DNA of 64,000 bases from Stenogyne calaminthoides (Eukaryota > Streptophyta > Magnoliopsida > Lamiales > Lamiaceae). The DNA lies in NCBI GenBank assembly GCA_037126765.1, contig JBBCBC010000034.1, positions 15,188,691 to 15,252,690 of the forward strand. The letters run 5' to 3'. The notes under the pieces were generated by a model. It saw nothing but the letters and a program-made list of their open reading frames with translations. It did no database searches and was not told the origin of the DNA. Below, piece after piece: positions 33,837 through 44,573 of this stretch. Made by a program: the position numbers and the translations under genes. Position 1 is the first letter of the stretch, and the number at the start of each line of letters is the position of its first letter.

Positions 33837-35930
33837 AAGTTGGTACGTGGCCTTAACTCTTCTTTTATCATACTGATTCCAAAGAAAGAATATGCAACTC
33901 AGCTCAACGATTATCGGCCAATATCCCTCATCGGATGCATATATAAAATACTGGCCAAAGTCCTTGCTGGTCGACTTAGTAGGGTGATGGATAAAATTAT
34001 CTCAGACAATCAAAATGCATTCGTTGGGCAGAGATTAGTCTAAGATGGCGTGGTAGTTCTAAATGAGGCTTTAGTAGAATCGAAAAGGAAAAAGATCCCA
34101 AGAATCTTTTTCAAAACCGACTTTGATAAAGCCTAAGATTCCGTTAGGTGGAATTTCCTGGAGGAGATGATGAAACTATTGAATTTCAGTGCCACGTGGA
34201 GGAGATGGATAATGATATGTGTGCCATCGGCCGCTACAAATGTCCTTGTGAATAGAAGCCCATCAGGGGAGTTTAAGCTGAAAAGGGGGTTGAGACAGGG
34301 TGATCCATTATCCCCCTTTCTCTTCCTTATTGTTGCAGATGATCTTAACCTAATTACAAAAAAGACAGTCAATGCAAACCTGCTGGGGGCGGCTGAAATT
34401 GGTAAGGAGTAGGTGAAGATTTCACATTTACAATATGCCGACGATACCATTTTTATGGTAAACGACCATTCAGAGAATGCGTGGGCCTTAAAATGTACCC
34501 TTAAAAGTTTTGAGGTACTGTCAAGCTTAAGGGTCAATTTCAACAAATGCAGTTTGATGAGTTCACACGTTGAACAAAGGGAGCTTAATTGAATGGCAGA
34601 AGTACTGGATTGTAGCATTGGTTCTATCCTTTTTTTCATACCTGGGAATTCGAGTTGGAGTGAATCACAGAAGAATTGATGAATGGTCCCATCTGGTGCA
34701 TAGAGTAAAGACCAAGTTGAAATCCTGGGAACATAGGAAGATCTCTTTTTGGGGCAGGATCACTCTTATCCATGCGGTGCTATCTACAATTCCTATTTAT
34801 CATTTGTCTTTTTACTGTTTACCTAAGAAAACGTTGAAAGGACTCACTCATTGCAACAAAATTTCTTGGGGGGGGTGAGAATGAACATAAAACGACTTGA
34901 ATTTCTTGAAAAAGTGTGTGTGTGTGTGTGTGTGTAAAGGGGGGGGTTGGGGTGAGAGATTTAGGTTTGTTTAATAATGCTTTAATGGGGAAATGAGTTT
35001 GGTGTTTGTTGAATGAGAACAATAATCTCGGGCAAAGGTTATTCATTCTTTGTATGAGGAGATATCTTTAGGAGAGAGTGGGGTTTTTTGTTTTAGTAGA
35101 GAGTCTGCTTGGTCTGGATGGTGGCGAGATGTGGTGGGGTTAGGAAGAGGGAGTGAGGGAAAATGACTTTTTGAAAATATTGAAAAACTTATTGGAGATG
35201 GTGGCTCTACTATATTTTGGCATGATATTTGGGTGGGCGAGTCATCTTTAAAAACGTTATTTCCAAGATTCTTTAAATTGTGTCATGGAAATAATTGTAG
35301 TGTCAAGAAAATGGGGGAATGGGTTGAGGGAGTGTGGCAGTGGAGGTGAAAGTGGAGGCGGAAGCTTTTTGATAGGGAATTAAATTCGTTTAACAATCTT
35401 CTATGTTTGGTTAACATGTTTAAACTCTCTCAGGATAAGGTAGATGGATGGCGGTGGAAGGCGAACCGAGAAGGATGTTACACTACAAGCTCGACGTACA
35501 ACTCTCTTGCTGTTCTGGACATCGATGAATTAATCCAAGGTGACAAGAGGCTGGCAATCCCGGTGGCATGGAGCAAACTGGCACCCTTAAAAGTCTCGGC
35601 TACTGCTTGAAAATTATTATGGAATAGACTCCCCAAAAAGGATAATTTGGTGAGACGAAACATCATTCTGACTTCCAATATTTCTTGCCCTTTGTGTGGA
35701 GAATGCCCCGAATCTGCAGACCATTTGTTTATACTCTGCCCGGCTGTTCGAGGTATATGGTCAAAAAAAGGGAAAACAATTGCTGTCAGTATCTGGGAAT
35801 GTACTATTTGGTAGATTTGAAAAGCTAGAAACAAGCTTATTTTCGATGGAGAAAGCTTTAATGCTGAAAGTATTATGGAGGAGATGAAAGGTAGAGTTTG
35901 GAGCTGGTGCCTGAACAAGAACATTGTCTC
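33837..35930 (+). pseudogene. LINE ORF2: reverse transcriptase and zf-RVT, broken
   Basis: The RT of non-LTR retrotransposons primes on nicked target DNA. Visible blocks are SSFIILIPKKEYATQLNDYR, PISLIGCIYKILAKVLAGRL, RQGDPLSPFLFLIVADDL, the catalytic LQYADDTIF (YADD at 34434-34445), YLGIRVGVNHRR, LKSWEHRKISFWGRITLIHA, and a C-terminal zinc-binding region CPLCGECPESADHLFILCPA near 35690. Stops at 34041 and 34411 and several frameshifts (for example near 34570 and 34880) break it. The APE-type endonuclease that should precede RT is absent: ORF1-tail sequence runs almost directly into the RT at 33837. A GT microsatellite lies at 34911-34935. Confidence 0.85.
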
Positions 35931-36104
35931 GTAAACTTTTTCTTTTAACACTTGGTTACTAAGTCCTAGAATTGCTTTTGACTGTTAGGCCTTGATTTGT
36001 CTCCCTGTTTAGATATAAAAATTATGTAAATACGGTTTCAGTGATTTTTTAACATCACCTGAGCTATAGTTTAATATACTTATTTTTGCCTGATAAAAAA
36101 AAAA

Positions 36105-36470
36105 TGTTTCTTTTTATCCGTCATTATGATGATGTGTGAACACATTGAGCTCATACAAGTAGTTTTGGGGAAAAATGAATAATAAACATTTGTTGATTGA
36201 AAACCCCCCTTCTGAAACAGTCCAACCTAAACCTAAACTATGTCTTTGCTGGTAGATTTATACAATACGTAGAGAATTAGTACTTTCTCTTCAATCCACT
36301 CCACCGTGTCTTCTTAAGCATGTAGAAAATTCTTCTCTCTCTCACACTCACACACACTTTCCCTTTCATTCGTTGGTTTATTTGCTTTGCTTGGCTGTCC
36401 GCTAACCTGTCTTCCCACCCCCACTTTCTCTCCGATCCGCTTTATTATTATCGCTTTGTGTGCTAATCCT
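36105..36470 (+). promoter_or_regulatory. Upstream region of the PTI1-like kinase gene
   Basis: Between the LINE tail and the TATA box. It has CT- and CA-rich tracts (CTTCTCTCTCTCACACTCAC near 36331), common in plant core promoters. The LINE insertion leaves only about 370 bases of original upstream DNA before the TATA box. Confidence 0.5.
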
Positions 36471-36477
36471 TGTTGCC

Positions 36478-36492
36478 GTATATATATATATT
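36478..36492 (+). promoter_or_regulatory. TATA box candidate
   Basis: GTATATATATATATT, about 320 bases before the first ATG of the kinase gene, followed by a sequence with the composition of a 5' untranslated region (36510-36807). Confidence 0.5.
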
Positions 36493-36807
36493 AGCAAGAT
36501 TTCGGGCTTTATTTATTTAATTGTGTAGACAGAGTCGCTCAGTTCGCAGAGAATTAAAGGTCAGGAGGAGAGAAAAGAAAAAAAAAAAAAATTAAAAGAG
36601 GCCCATGAATTTCGGTTGGTTTTTCATCCCTTTAATGGCTTTTATTAGTTTTGTAATCTGATTTCGAAATCCCTCTTTTTATATATTCAATTATTTGTGT
36701 TTTCTGGGCTCCGAGGGGTCTCGTTTTCATTGGCTATTCATTTGTTCTCTTTCTCGGATACCTGTTTTCTCTGTACACCATTCGTCTTTACATTATAATT
36801 TCTTCAA

Positions 36808-39800
36808 ATGGCTATGGAAAACAGTCGTATTAATCGCCGTGGTTACGTGGTAAGGCTATTGATTGACAATCATTGAATGGGTTTCTGGATTTTTGTTCGT
36901 TAGGTTTGATGAATTGCCTTGTTTTAATTTATGTTAATTTTGGGGCATTTGAATGGATGCATCATGCGTTTATAAATGTATCGTGTTTATGCGGGATGCC
37001 CTTTTTTCAACCCTCTTTTATTGGATCTTCTTTCTTTGTGTGTTTCTTTTGTTTGGGAATGAATGATCTGAAGCTGTTTGTGATGTTTCTAGATGTGATT
37101 GGTGAGGCCTTGGAATGGGATGATCATGTCTCTGTTACATTTGTTTAATTCTACTTCTTGTAGTTTATCCCTGATCTTAGGCGTACAACTCTGCTTTACA
37201 TCTTTTTTTTTTAAAGAAAGACTTCAGACTTGATCAACTTACACATGAATGATATTCTATAAAAAATGGGAAGAAGAGTTTACAAATTACACAGGGTTTA
37301 TGGAGGGTGCTTCTAGTTTTGCCTAGATATGAGGACATTCCATTCTTTCCATATAAGGGTAAAAGATGAACACACACTTTTGAACCTCGAGATTGCAATT
37401 GATAGTTATGTACATATCAATTAAAATGAATAAGAAGCACTATTGGTTGGCCAGGTTCTATCTGTTTTTATATTAGCTGAATATCATTTTTTGATTTAGT
37501 CCTCACAGTTTAAGAATGGGTTTCTGTAGTGCAGCCTCATGTAGCAATTATGAGGTTTTTTCCTTGAAGCCTTAATTTTATTACATGATTTTTATGTGAA
37601 GAATTATTTTCTATTCCTCTTAGTTTGTTTCTCAAAGTGGTAACGACTATAACTTTTGCTTTCAAACGTTGTCAGATTTGTAGGTGTCATAAACCCGTAA
37701 TAGTTTGATATGTCTAATGTAGTTGTTTTGCTGCATGTTCTTGCATTCTTACACATAGTATGTGATGATGTGCAACCTATTCATCTTGTAATGGTTTCCT
37801 TAACTTGGTTGATGAATGATGATGTTACTTATTTTATCTTATTTTATTAGGCCAAGGCACCTCCTCCCAGTTACTTTGTTCGTTTGGAGAACAATCGTGC
37901 TGAAGACAATCTTTATTTGAGAAAGAGAACAAGGATGCGTAGGTGGTTGTGCTGCACCTGTCAAGTAGAGGAATCCTACCAACCCAATGAAAATGAGCAC
38001 CTCAAAAGTCCTAGGAATAATGGAGATGGTAACTCATTTTTGTGTTTGTCCTTATTACAATTAAAATTATTTCTCATTATTTGTGTTGATACCAAAGATT
38101 TCCTTATTGGTACAACTACATGAGATTTTGGGTTTATGTAAAAGGAGTGAACACTTCTCTTGCTCGTTAAAGTGTTGTGCCTATCTTAAATCTGAAAAGT
38201 AGAAGAAATGATTAAAAACTTAAAATACGACATTGTACTTCTCTCCATGTGCTTTGTCCTCTGGCTTCCAAGAGTGTTCTCTACAGTTTATAATTTTGCT
38301 GAAAGTTATTGATTTATTTTGTTTCTTTGGAACTTCAGTATTGTGAAAGAAATCTTTTTCTAAATGTTTTCTTGTTAGTCATAGTTTTATCTTTCGATAT
38401 ACACACGCACACACCCCTGCAGGCTGGGTATTTGCTTATTTATGCTATGATTTCATTATACCATATCTTAGGATATTAACTTTTTCTAGACATCAGTATG
38501 TATTACATATGTGATTTTCTTAAGGTGAATTATATCTAACAAAATAACTTAGGATACGAGTTTTGAGAGAATTGTTTGTATAATGGAGCACTTATTTCAT
38601 CTGTCCATCTAAACTCTAAATGTATCTGTCAGCACCATCAAATCACATAGCATATAACTGTATGAACTAGAAAAACCTTAGGGTACGTTTGATTTGGGAT
38701 TTGAAAATCGGATATGAGATTTCGAAATCTAAATCCGGTTCTACTTTGAGATTTTAGAATCCGGCTTGTAAAAACTCAATAATCCGTCGCCACAAATACC
38801 TATAAACCCTATATAAATACCTTTTTTTCTACATCACTCTCTCTCCATTGACTCATTATTGCAATTATGATTTTTTATTCTCACTCGTATTTTATATATC
38901 GGTTTTCACACATTTTATTCTCACTTTGCAACTTCCAATAAATTACACTAATTATTATACAATCATTCAATCATTACAGTTACCATTGACAATAATATAA
39001 TCATACAACATTACAGACTTTTACTCATAGATTTGACATGAAGTTAAATCCTACCTTACTTAAATCTCAAAACAAACACACACCATTACTATTTATCAAG
39101 ATTTTTAAATCCACTAGATTTTGAATCTCCCAAACCAACCCTACCCTTGGAGTTATCTTTCATTTATTCATTTGCATTTAGATGAAACCTTGGTCCTGAA
39201 TGGGTATTAAGCTTTTTTTCAATTGTATAAAAATGCCATAGTTAACTTCTTATGCACAATCCCAGGAAATGAAAGAAACTCTAAGGCATCTGCTCCAGTG
39301 AAGCCTGATGTTCAGAAGGCAGCACCTCCTATTGAGGTTCCTTCTCTGTCCCTTGAAGAACTGAAAGAGAAAACCGACAACTTTGGATCAAAGGCCCTAA
39401 TTGGTGAAGGATCTTATGGAAGGGTGTACTTTGCACAATTGAATGATGGAAAAGAAGTTGCTGTCAAGAAGCTTGATGTTGCAACTGAGCCCGATTCAAA
39501 TGTTGAGTTCTTGACTCAGGTATAGAACCTTTGTGAGCTTGACTCTTTTACCCTTATGGAGTATGCAACCTTTTTTTGCTTGATGAGCATTTACCAATCA
39601 AAATTTCTGAATAGGTATCCATGGTGTCAAGACTAAAGCACGACAATCTTGTTGAATTGCTCGGTTATTGTGTAGATGGAAATCTCCGTGTCTTAGCTTA
39701 CGAATTTGCTACAATGGGATCTTTACACGATGTTCTGCACGGTATGTAGATTAAACTTGGTTTTAATTAGCTTTGGCAAATACTTTTATGTAATAGTTCA

Positions 39801-42065
39801 ACCGTGCAACTCAAGTGCATTTTTAGTGGTATTAGTTGTCTTACTAAAAAGTATTAGTTGGTAAGTATTAGTTGTGCACCAGTTTCACGATGCAACTGGT
39901 GTGCCCAAGTGTTACTCATTAGCTTGTTCACTTATTCTAGGAACAAATTCATATTTTAATGCAGGACGGAAAGGAGTGCAAGGGGCACAGCCTGGGCCGA
40001 CACTTGATTGGATGCAACGGGTAAGAATCGCCGTTGATGCTGCCAGGGGATTGGAGTATTTGCATGAGAAGGTTCAACCTTCAATAATTCACAGAGATAT
40101 TCGATCCAGCAATGTACTTCTTTTTGAAGATTACAAGGCTAAGATTGCAGATTTTAATCTTTCAAATCAAGCTCCTGACATGGCTGCTCGCCTTCATTCT
40201 ACTCGAGTTCTAGGAACCTTCGGTTATCATGCTCCAGAGTAATGTCCCTTGTCTTTGTGCATTTGAAAATCCCACTTTGTTATGCATGCCTACGATTTTA
40301 AGTTAGGGGTCTCTTGGTTCAAATTCTTCAATGGTGTGGTAATGAAAATCTCTTTTCCCTCTATGCTCCCATAACGAAAGGGATATGTTGGAGGATGGGT
40401 TGTCCCAATGATGGTTACATTGTTAGTGTGTTGCCATAATTTTGGAATCAAGTGGACAGTAAGCGGTTGTTGCTTGAGAAATAGTGGAATGATATAGGAG
40501 AAATGATTATAGGAGAGGAGGTAGTCAATCAAAACATGGCAATGCTTAACTTATTTAGGAGGGGACGTAGTGAATTGATCATCTTTTGTTCTCATTAACC
40601 ATCATTATAACCCTAAACTCAATTCTTATTCTCATTCCCATTGAAGAATTTTTAACCAAGTGCCCCCTTAGGATACCTGCAACACTTAATTGCCTAGGCA
40701 TGCAAAATATTTAGTTACTGTAAAATATAATATTTGGTAGTGAGGTCATGGAATGATACTACATTAAGATATTTAGTTGCTGATGGTTTGAGCGTTAAGC
40801 AATTTCGCCAATTAAGTAACTGATACTACCTTCACTTAAGCCCATAATGAAATGTCATTTTTCTTCTAAATGAATATTCAATTATATAGGTGATTCAGTC
40901 GCCAACTATGTAAGGCTGCGTGTTTTCCACAAATTGGGTTATTCGATCCAGAAGTTTTCCTTTCATTGTTCAGGGCTGAAATTGCTTGTGCCGTTTACCT
41001 TGCTAAAAAGTAATCTAGGCTTTGTTGGTTAGGTTCTGCCAAAAAAACCATCCATTTCTTCTCTCCCATAGTTCAACCAAACAGAGTCATGTATTCAATG
41101 TGTGCTCTTACTGATACCCACCAAAACCCTTTAAAACACAATAGTACATATACATTCAAATTATAACGTGGTGGTATCCATGTTCTGCTAACAATTCTTA
41201 ATTATTTTCTTGGTAAATATTTGTTTGATTGTTTACTTGTTTGAGAAATCTTGATTTGTATTTGTGAATATTTTGTAGGTATGCAATGACAGGGCAATTG
41301 ACACAAAAGAGTGATGTGTATAGCTTTGGGGTTGTTCTACTTGAGCTTTTGACTGGAAGGAAGCCCGTTGATCATACAATGCCACGTGGACAGCAGAGTC
41401 TTGTTACTTGGGTCAGTCTTTGGCCTTTGCCTATTCTACCAAGTCTTTATTCTTTCGTTTATAGTTTCTGTTTTGCTAAATCATGCAACTGCCCCATATC
41501 TTCCTCCTTGTAGGCCACCCCGAGATTGAGCGAAGACAAAGTCAAACAATGCGTTGACCCCAAACTCAAGAGTGACTATCCACCCAAAGGGGTTGCCAAG
41601 GTCTCTCTCTCTCTCTCTCTCTCATGGACACACACAAATATATATAGATGTGATTACCCTCCATGCCTCCTATGTACACTTTCTGGTACGGCAGATATGG
41701 ATGCCATGTCAACCCGTGCCACATGGGCTATGTAGTGTAACATTCTGGACAAAAAACTTGTATGCATCGGGTGCACCACATAACTCAAGTGATTTTGTAA
41801 ATAGTATTAGTTGTTGTACTAAAAGGTATTAGTTGGTTGTACGAGAGCGTTACTCAACATTCTGTTGTATGCATGTATAACTGTATATACATATGAAGGA
41901 TGTAGTTTGATATGTTGAAATATTTTGGTTATCCAGCTGGCAGCTGTAGCAGCATTGTGTGTGCAGTATGAAGCCGAGTTCCGTCCAAATATGAGCATCG
42001 TTGTCAAGGCTCTACAGCCTCTGTTGAAGACAGCTGTCCCTCATCCTCCTCCCACTGAGACTTAA
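36808..42065 (+). CDS. PTI1-like: PTI1-like receptor-like cytoplasmic kinase (8 coding exons)
   Basis: Exons: 36808-36849, 37851-38028, 39266-39519, 39615-39741, 39965-40238, 41279-41411, 41514-41600, 41937-42065. All introns are GT-AG, and the sum is 1224 nt (407 aa plus stop) in one frame. The product belongs to the PTI1 family of cytosolic/membrane-associated Ser/Thr kinases that act below receptor kinases and OXI1/AGC kinases in defence and oxidative signalling (family knowledge). Visible features: MRRWLCCTC at residues 43-51, a likely S-acylated membrane anchor in the family; P-loop GEGSYGRV (120-127); catalytic Lys141 in VAVKK; HRDIRSSN (Asp245); DFN at 263-265 where most kinases have DFG, a known trait of this clade; activation segment TRVLGTFGYHAPE (280-292). 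Two starts are possible: 36808, giving a 42-residue extension, or Met43 (37935), giving the usual 365-aa length. The gene looks intact. Confidence 0.95.
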
Positions 42066-42350
42066 GTACCAATAAGTTGAGTTGCGCGTTCTGCCTATTT
42101 CGTGTGGATTGCAGTTGCACGGTTCGGATCCATTTTCTCAGTAATCGTGCTATCATCTTCCATGATTTACCCTTTTCTTCACTTTCTTTTTTCCTGGATT
42201 TGAGACATATTTTGGTGCCGATGATTCTATTTCTTTTGTTGGTAGTGATATCATGTTATAAAGTCATGACTTATGATATGGGATTGACTATTTTGTGAAA
42301 CAAAAGAACTACGCTTTCAGTTCTCAAACATGACAGGATTGAATGATCTT
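42066..42350 (+). other. 3' untranslated region of the kinase gene (inferred)
   Basis: Follows the stop codon at 42063-42065. T-rich, with no further coding. The exact polyadenylation site cannot be seen. A 73-codon frame here is not credible as a gene. Confidence 0.5.
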
Positions 42351-42630
42351 TATTTTTTCAATTGCTCAGTTTGATTGGTTGATGATATTGAGTGTTTTTG
42401 TGTGAACAAGTTTTGTAAGCAATGCAACAAAGCTTGGTTGGGTGGTTGTGTTGGAAACCTGATTCTTTTTGTTTGTCCTGTGCTTCATTCTGTTATCATC
42501 TGATCTAATTATTTACCATATTTAACCAAATCAATTTTTTTCCATAGAATTGATTGCACAAAGTAAAGGTCCAAAGAGAGGAAAACAGACAATGTTGATT
42601 GTAATTTCACCAAAATCCATTATATTTACC
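42351..42630 (+). repeat. Kinase 3' flank, duplicated at 61981-62240
   Basis: Nearly the same sequence recurs 19.6 kb downstream in the same orientation: shared phrases include TTTGATTGGTTGATGATATT, GAAACCTGATTCTTTTTGTT and AATTGATTGCACAAAGTAAA, with few substitutions. It may be the distal part of the kinase transcript or a dispersed repeat. Confidence 0.85.
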
Positions 42631-42634
42631 ATCG

Positions 42635-42687
42635 TTTTAAAACAACTCATATGTTTTCGCAGTTAAAAACATATGAGTTGTTTTAAA
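42635..42687. repeat. Perfect-stem hairpin
   Basis: AAAACAACTCATATGTTTT and its reverse complement AAAACATATGAGTTGTTTT are separated by eight bases. It lies within the region partly duplicated near 62301, where only one arm is recognisable. Confidence 0.85.
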
Positions 42688-43480
42688 GAGCTTATACAAG
42701 AGGAAGGAAGGCAATAATTTATGTGCAAGGCCGAGAGTGAGGAGGTGCATTTTTGCAGAAGGGCTTGAGAACTTGAGATTTCTGCTTCAAGAGTAGAGGT
42801 ATTGCTAAATTGGCAAAATTGGCAAAATTGGGTCTGGGATACATGATTTGATTACAGGGCTTAACTTATTGATTATAATTGATGTTATGATTTATCAGCA
42901 ACTTGTAAATATGCCTATTTGTACACCAATTTTCTTTCTTTGTAAAGCTTTCATTTCATTGTTGAGTGGAATGCCTACACGGGAGAAGACATGAGGATTT
43001 TTTCTGAGATACTGATTCATATGTATTCTTTATTATTCAGTGTTGCTATAATATTTGAGTTACAACGTGCAAACCAGTTTTATGTCGACTTTTCTTCATT
43101 TTGGGAGTGCTTAATAATTTCACTTATTCACAACCCCAATATAACATAGCTACATAGCTGTAACATGATAATTCACACACCAAATTTCTTAATTATAGTA
43201 TTTCTAAAATTATTCTCCTACTGTAAAAGGATCAGTGGTACATTACTCTCAATTCAGAGCTTGCTTGAAAATAATTTTCTTTTTCTTTTTCATTCATTCC
43301 TATTCCTATTCCTATTCTCATTCCTGATGCTACTCTATTATATCAGAGCCAAACACGAGCTCGCCACTTAAGACATTTGTTGCCTCACTTTGGGAAAACC
43401 AGCAAGGTATATATAATCTTTAAACTTCTTGATTATAACAGCCAAAATTATACAAGAGAATAATCTGATTTACCTTTTCG
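42688..43480. other. Intergenic DNA, no gene seen
   Basis: No recognisable gene between the kinase 3' flank and copia D. A pentanucleotide-like run of TATTCC occurs near 43300. Confidence 0.5.
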
Positions 43481-43619
43481 TATAGAGAGTTGAGGAAAAA
43501 GATAATTTCTCATACAACACAACAAATATTAATACAATTACAAAGATACCATATTGGTCCCAAGAAGCGATGTGGGACAAACATATTTACGAAAGAATTT
43601 ATACACAATACTCGTAATA
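43481..43619 (-). repeat. 3' LTR of copia D
   Basis: Direct repeat of 47801-47943, sharing GAAAAAGATAATTTCTCATA, AAGCGATGTGGGACAAACAT and AATTTATACACAATACTC. Confidence 0.9.
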
Positions 43620-43631
43620 CGCCCCCTCAAG

Positions 43632-43943
43632 ATGGTGGATGATTAATAACACCAATCTTGTTCATGAGAAACGACAAGTGAGTTCGAGACAAAGGCTTTG
43701 TAAGAGCAAGCTGATCAGTGGAAGAGACATGAGAAACACGAAGTTGAGAAGACTTCACCAAATCTCGAACAAAATGATAGTCGATGGAAATATGATTCAT
43801 CCGAGAATGGAAGACTGGGTTAGCACATAAATAGGTAGCCCCAATGTTGTCACTATAGATGACTGGAGTGGTGGAGAGTGTAACATGAAGTTCAGATAGA
43901 ATGAAGCGAGTCCACTGGAGTTCAGCTGCAGCTGAAGCTGTTG
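43632..43943 (-). pseudogene. Copia D RNase H, C-terminal part
   Basis: The minus strand continues the RNase H domain after the solo LTR: TASAAAELQWTRFILSEL, YSDNIGATYLCANPVFHSR, then a stretch with HISIDYHFVRDLV and ending GVINHPPS before the polypurine tract. Confidence 0.8.
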
Positions 43944-44573
43944 TGTACTAAAATATATGGATTAGGGATCAAGATGTGGCTTATCGATCTTAGTGACACA
44001 AACAATAAATGTGTGAAGTGGATTGTATTTATGTCTTATGATTGTTTGAGGGAATAAGAATTCGAGTAATCAATTTGCAAGAGTTTTGGTAGGGTAATGA
44101 ATTCTCTAGCCTTCTTGGTCATTAATGACCCATATTTATAGGGTTTGGGAGAGTGAAGCTCACTCTCCCGGATTATAAGTACAAGCAGCCGAAATTGACT
44201 CTGTAAAACATTAAATGCTACAAGATTGATGTGACTCATGTCGGAGGTCGCTGGGAGGTTGCTCGAGGTAATCCCGGGTTTGCAGGAATTTTAGCCGACT
44301 AAACATCACGTCCTGTCATTCATAATCATCCTTTGCCGCTTTATCTCTGACTTAAATCCTTCTTTGGTGAGGCTCCTCGCGCTGCTCGTCTGACACCGAT
44401 CAAATCGTAGTTAATGCCCTGCATTTGTGTCAGTCCGAGGCCAGTGAGGTCTTTCTAGGTCGCATCTCATTGCTTCGATCTTCTCATGATGTCCTTTAGT
44501 TCGCGAGGTCTCGAACTTATTGGATTCTCCGAACGCTTTCTTAGGTCGGGGCCGATCTCGCACGATATGCACA
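43944..44573 (-). mobile_element. Solo LTR inserted in copia D
   Basis: About 630 bases that split the RNase H frame of copia D. Read on the minus strand it begins TGCATATCGTGCGAGATCGG, has a TATA-like CCCTATAAATATGGG in its latter half and ends ATATTTTAGTACA, so it has TG...CA ends. The composition (GC-richer first half) and the TATA placement resemble a gypsy-type LTR (inference). I could not identify a perfect target duplication, so a deletion at one edge is possible. Confidence 0.6.

Larger units (their letters stand above)
32057..36104 (+). mobile_element. L1-type LINE, 3' part
   Basis: Continuation of the LINE after copia A: the ORF1 remainder, a deletion junction, RT, a long C-terminal region with a zinc-binding motif, and a 3' end TGATAAAAAAAAAA (36091-36104) as the short A tail. 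Together with 15791-16229 it makes about 4.5 kb, shorter than intact plant L1 elements, because the endonuclease part of ORF2 is missing. Confidence 0.85.

Noticed and set aside
36873..37148. 91-codon open frame on the + strand
   Set aside because: It lies inside the first intron of the kinase gene and has no recognisable motif or splice support.
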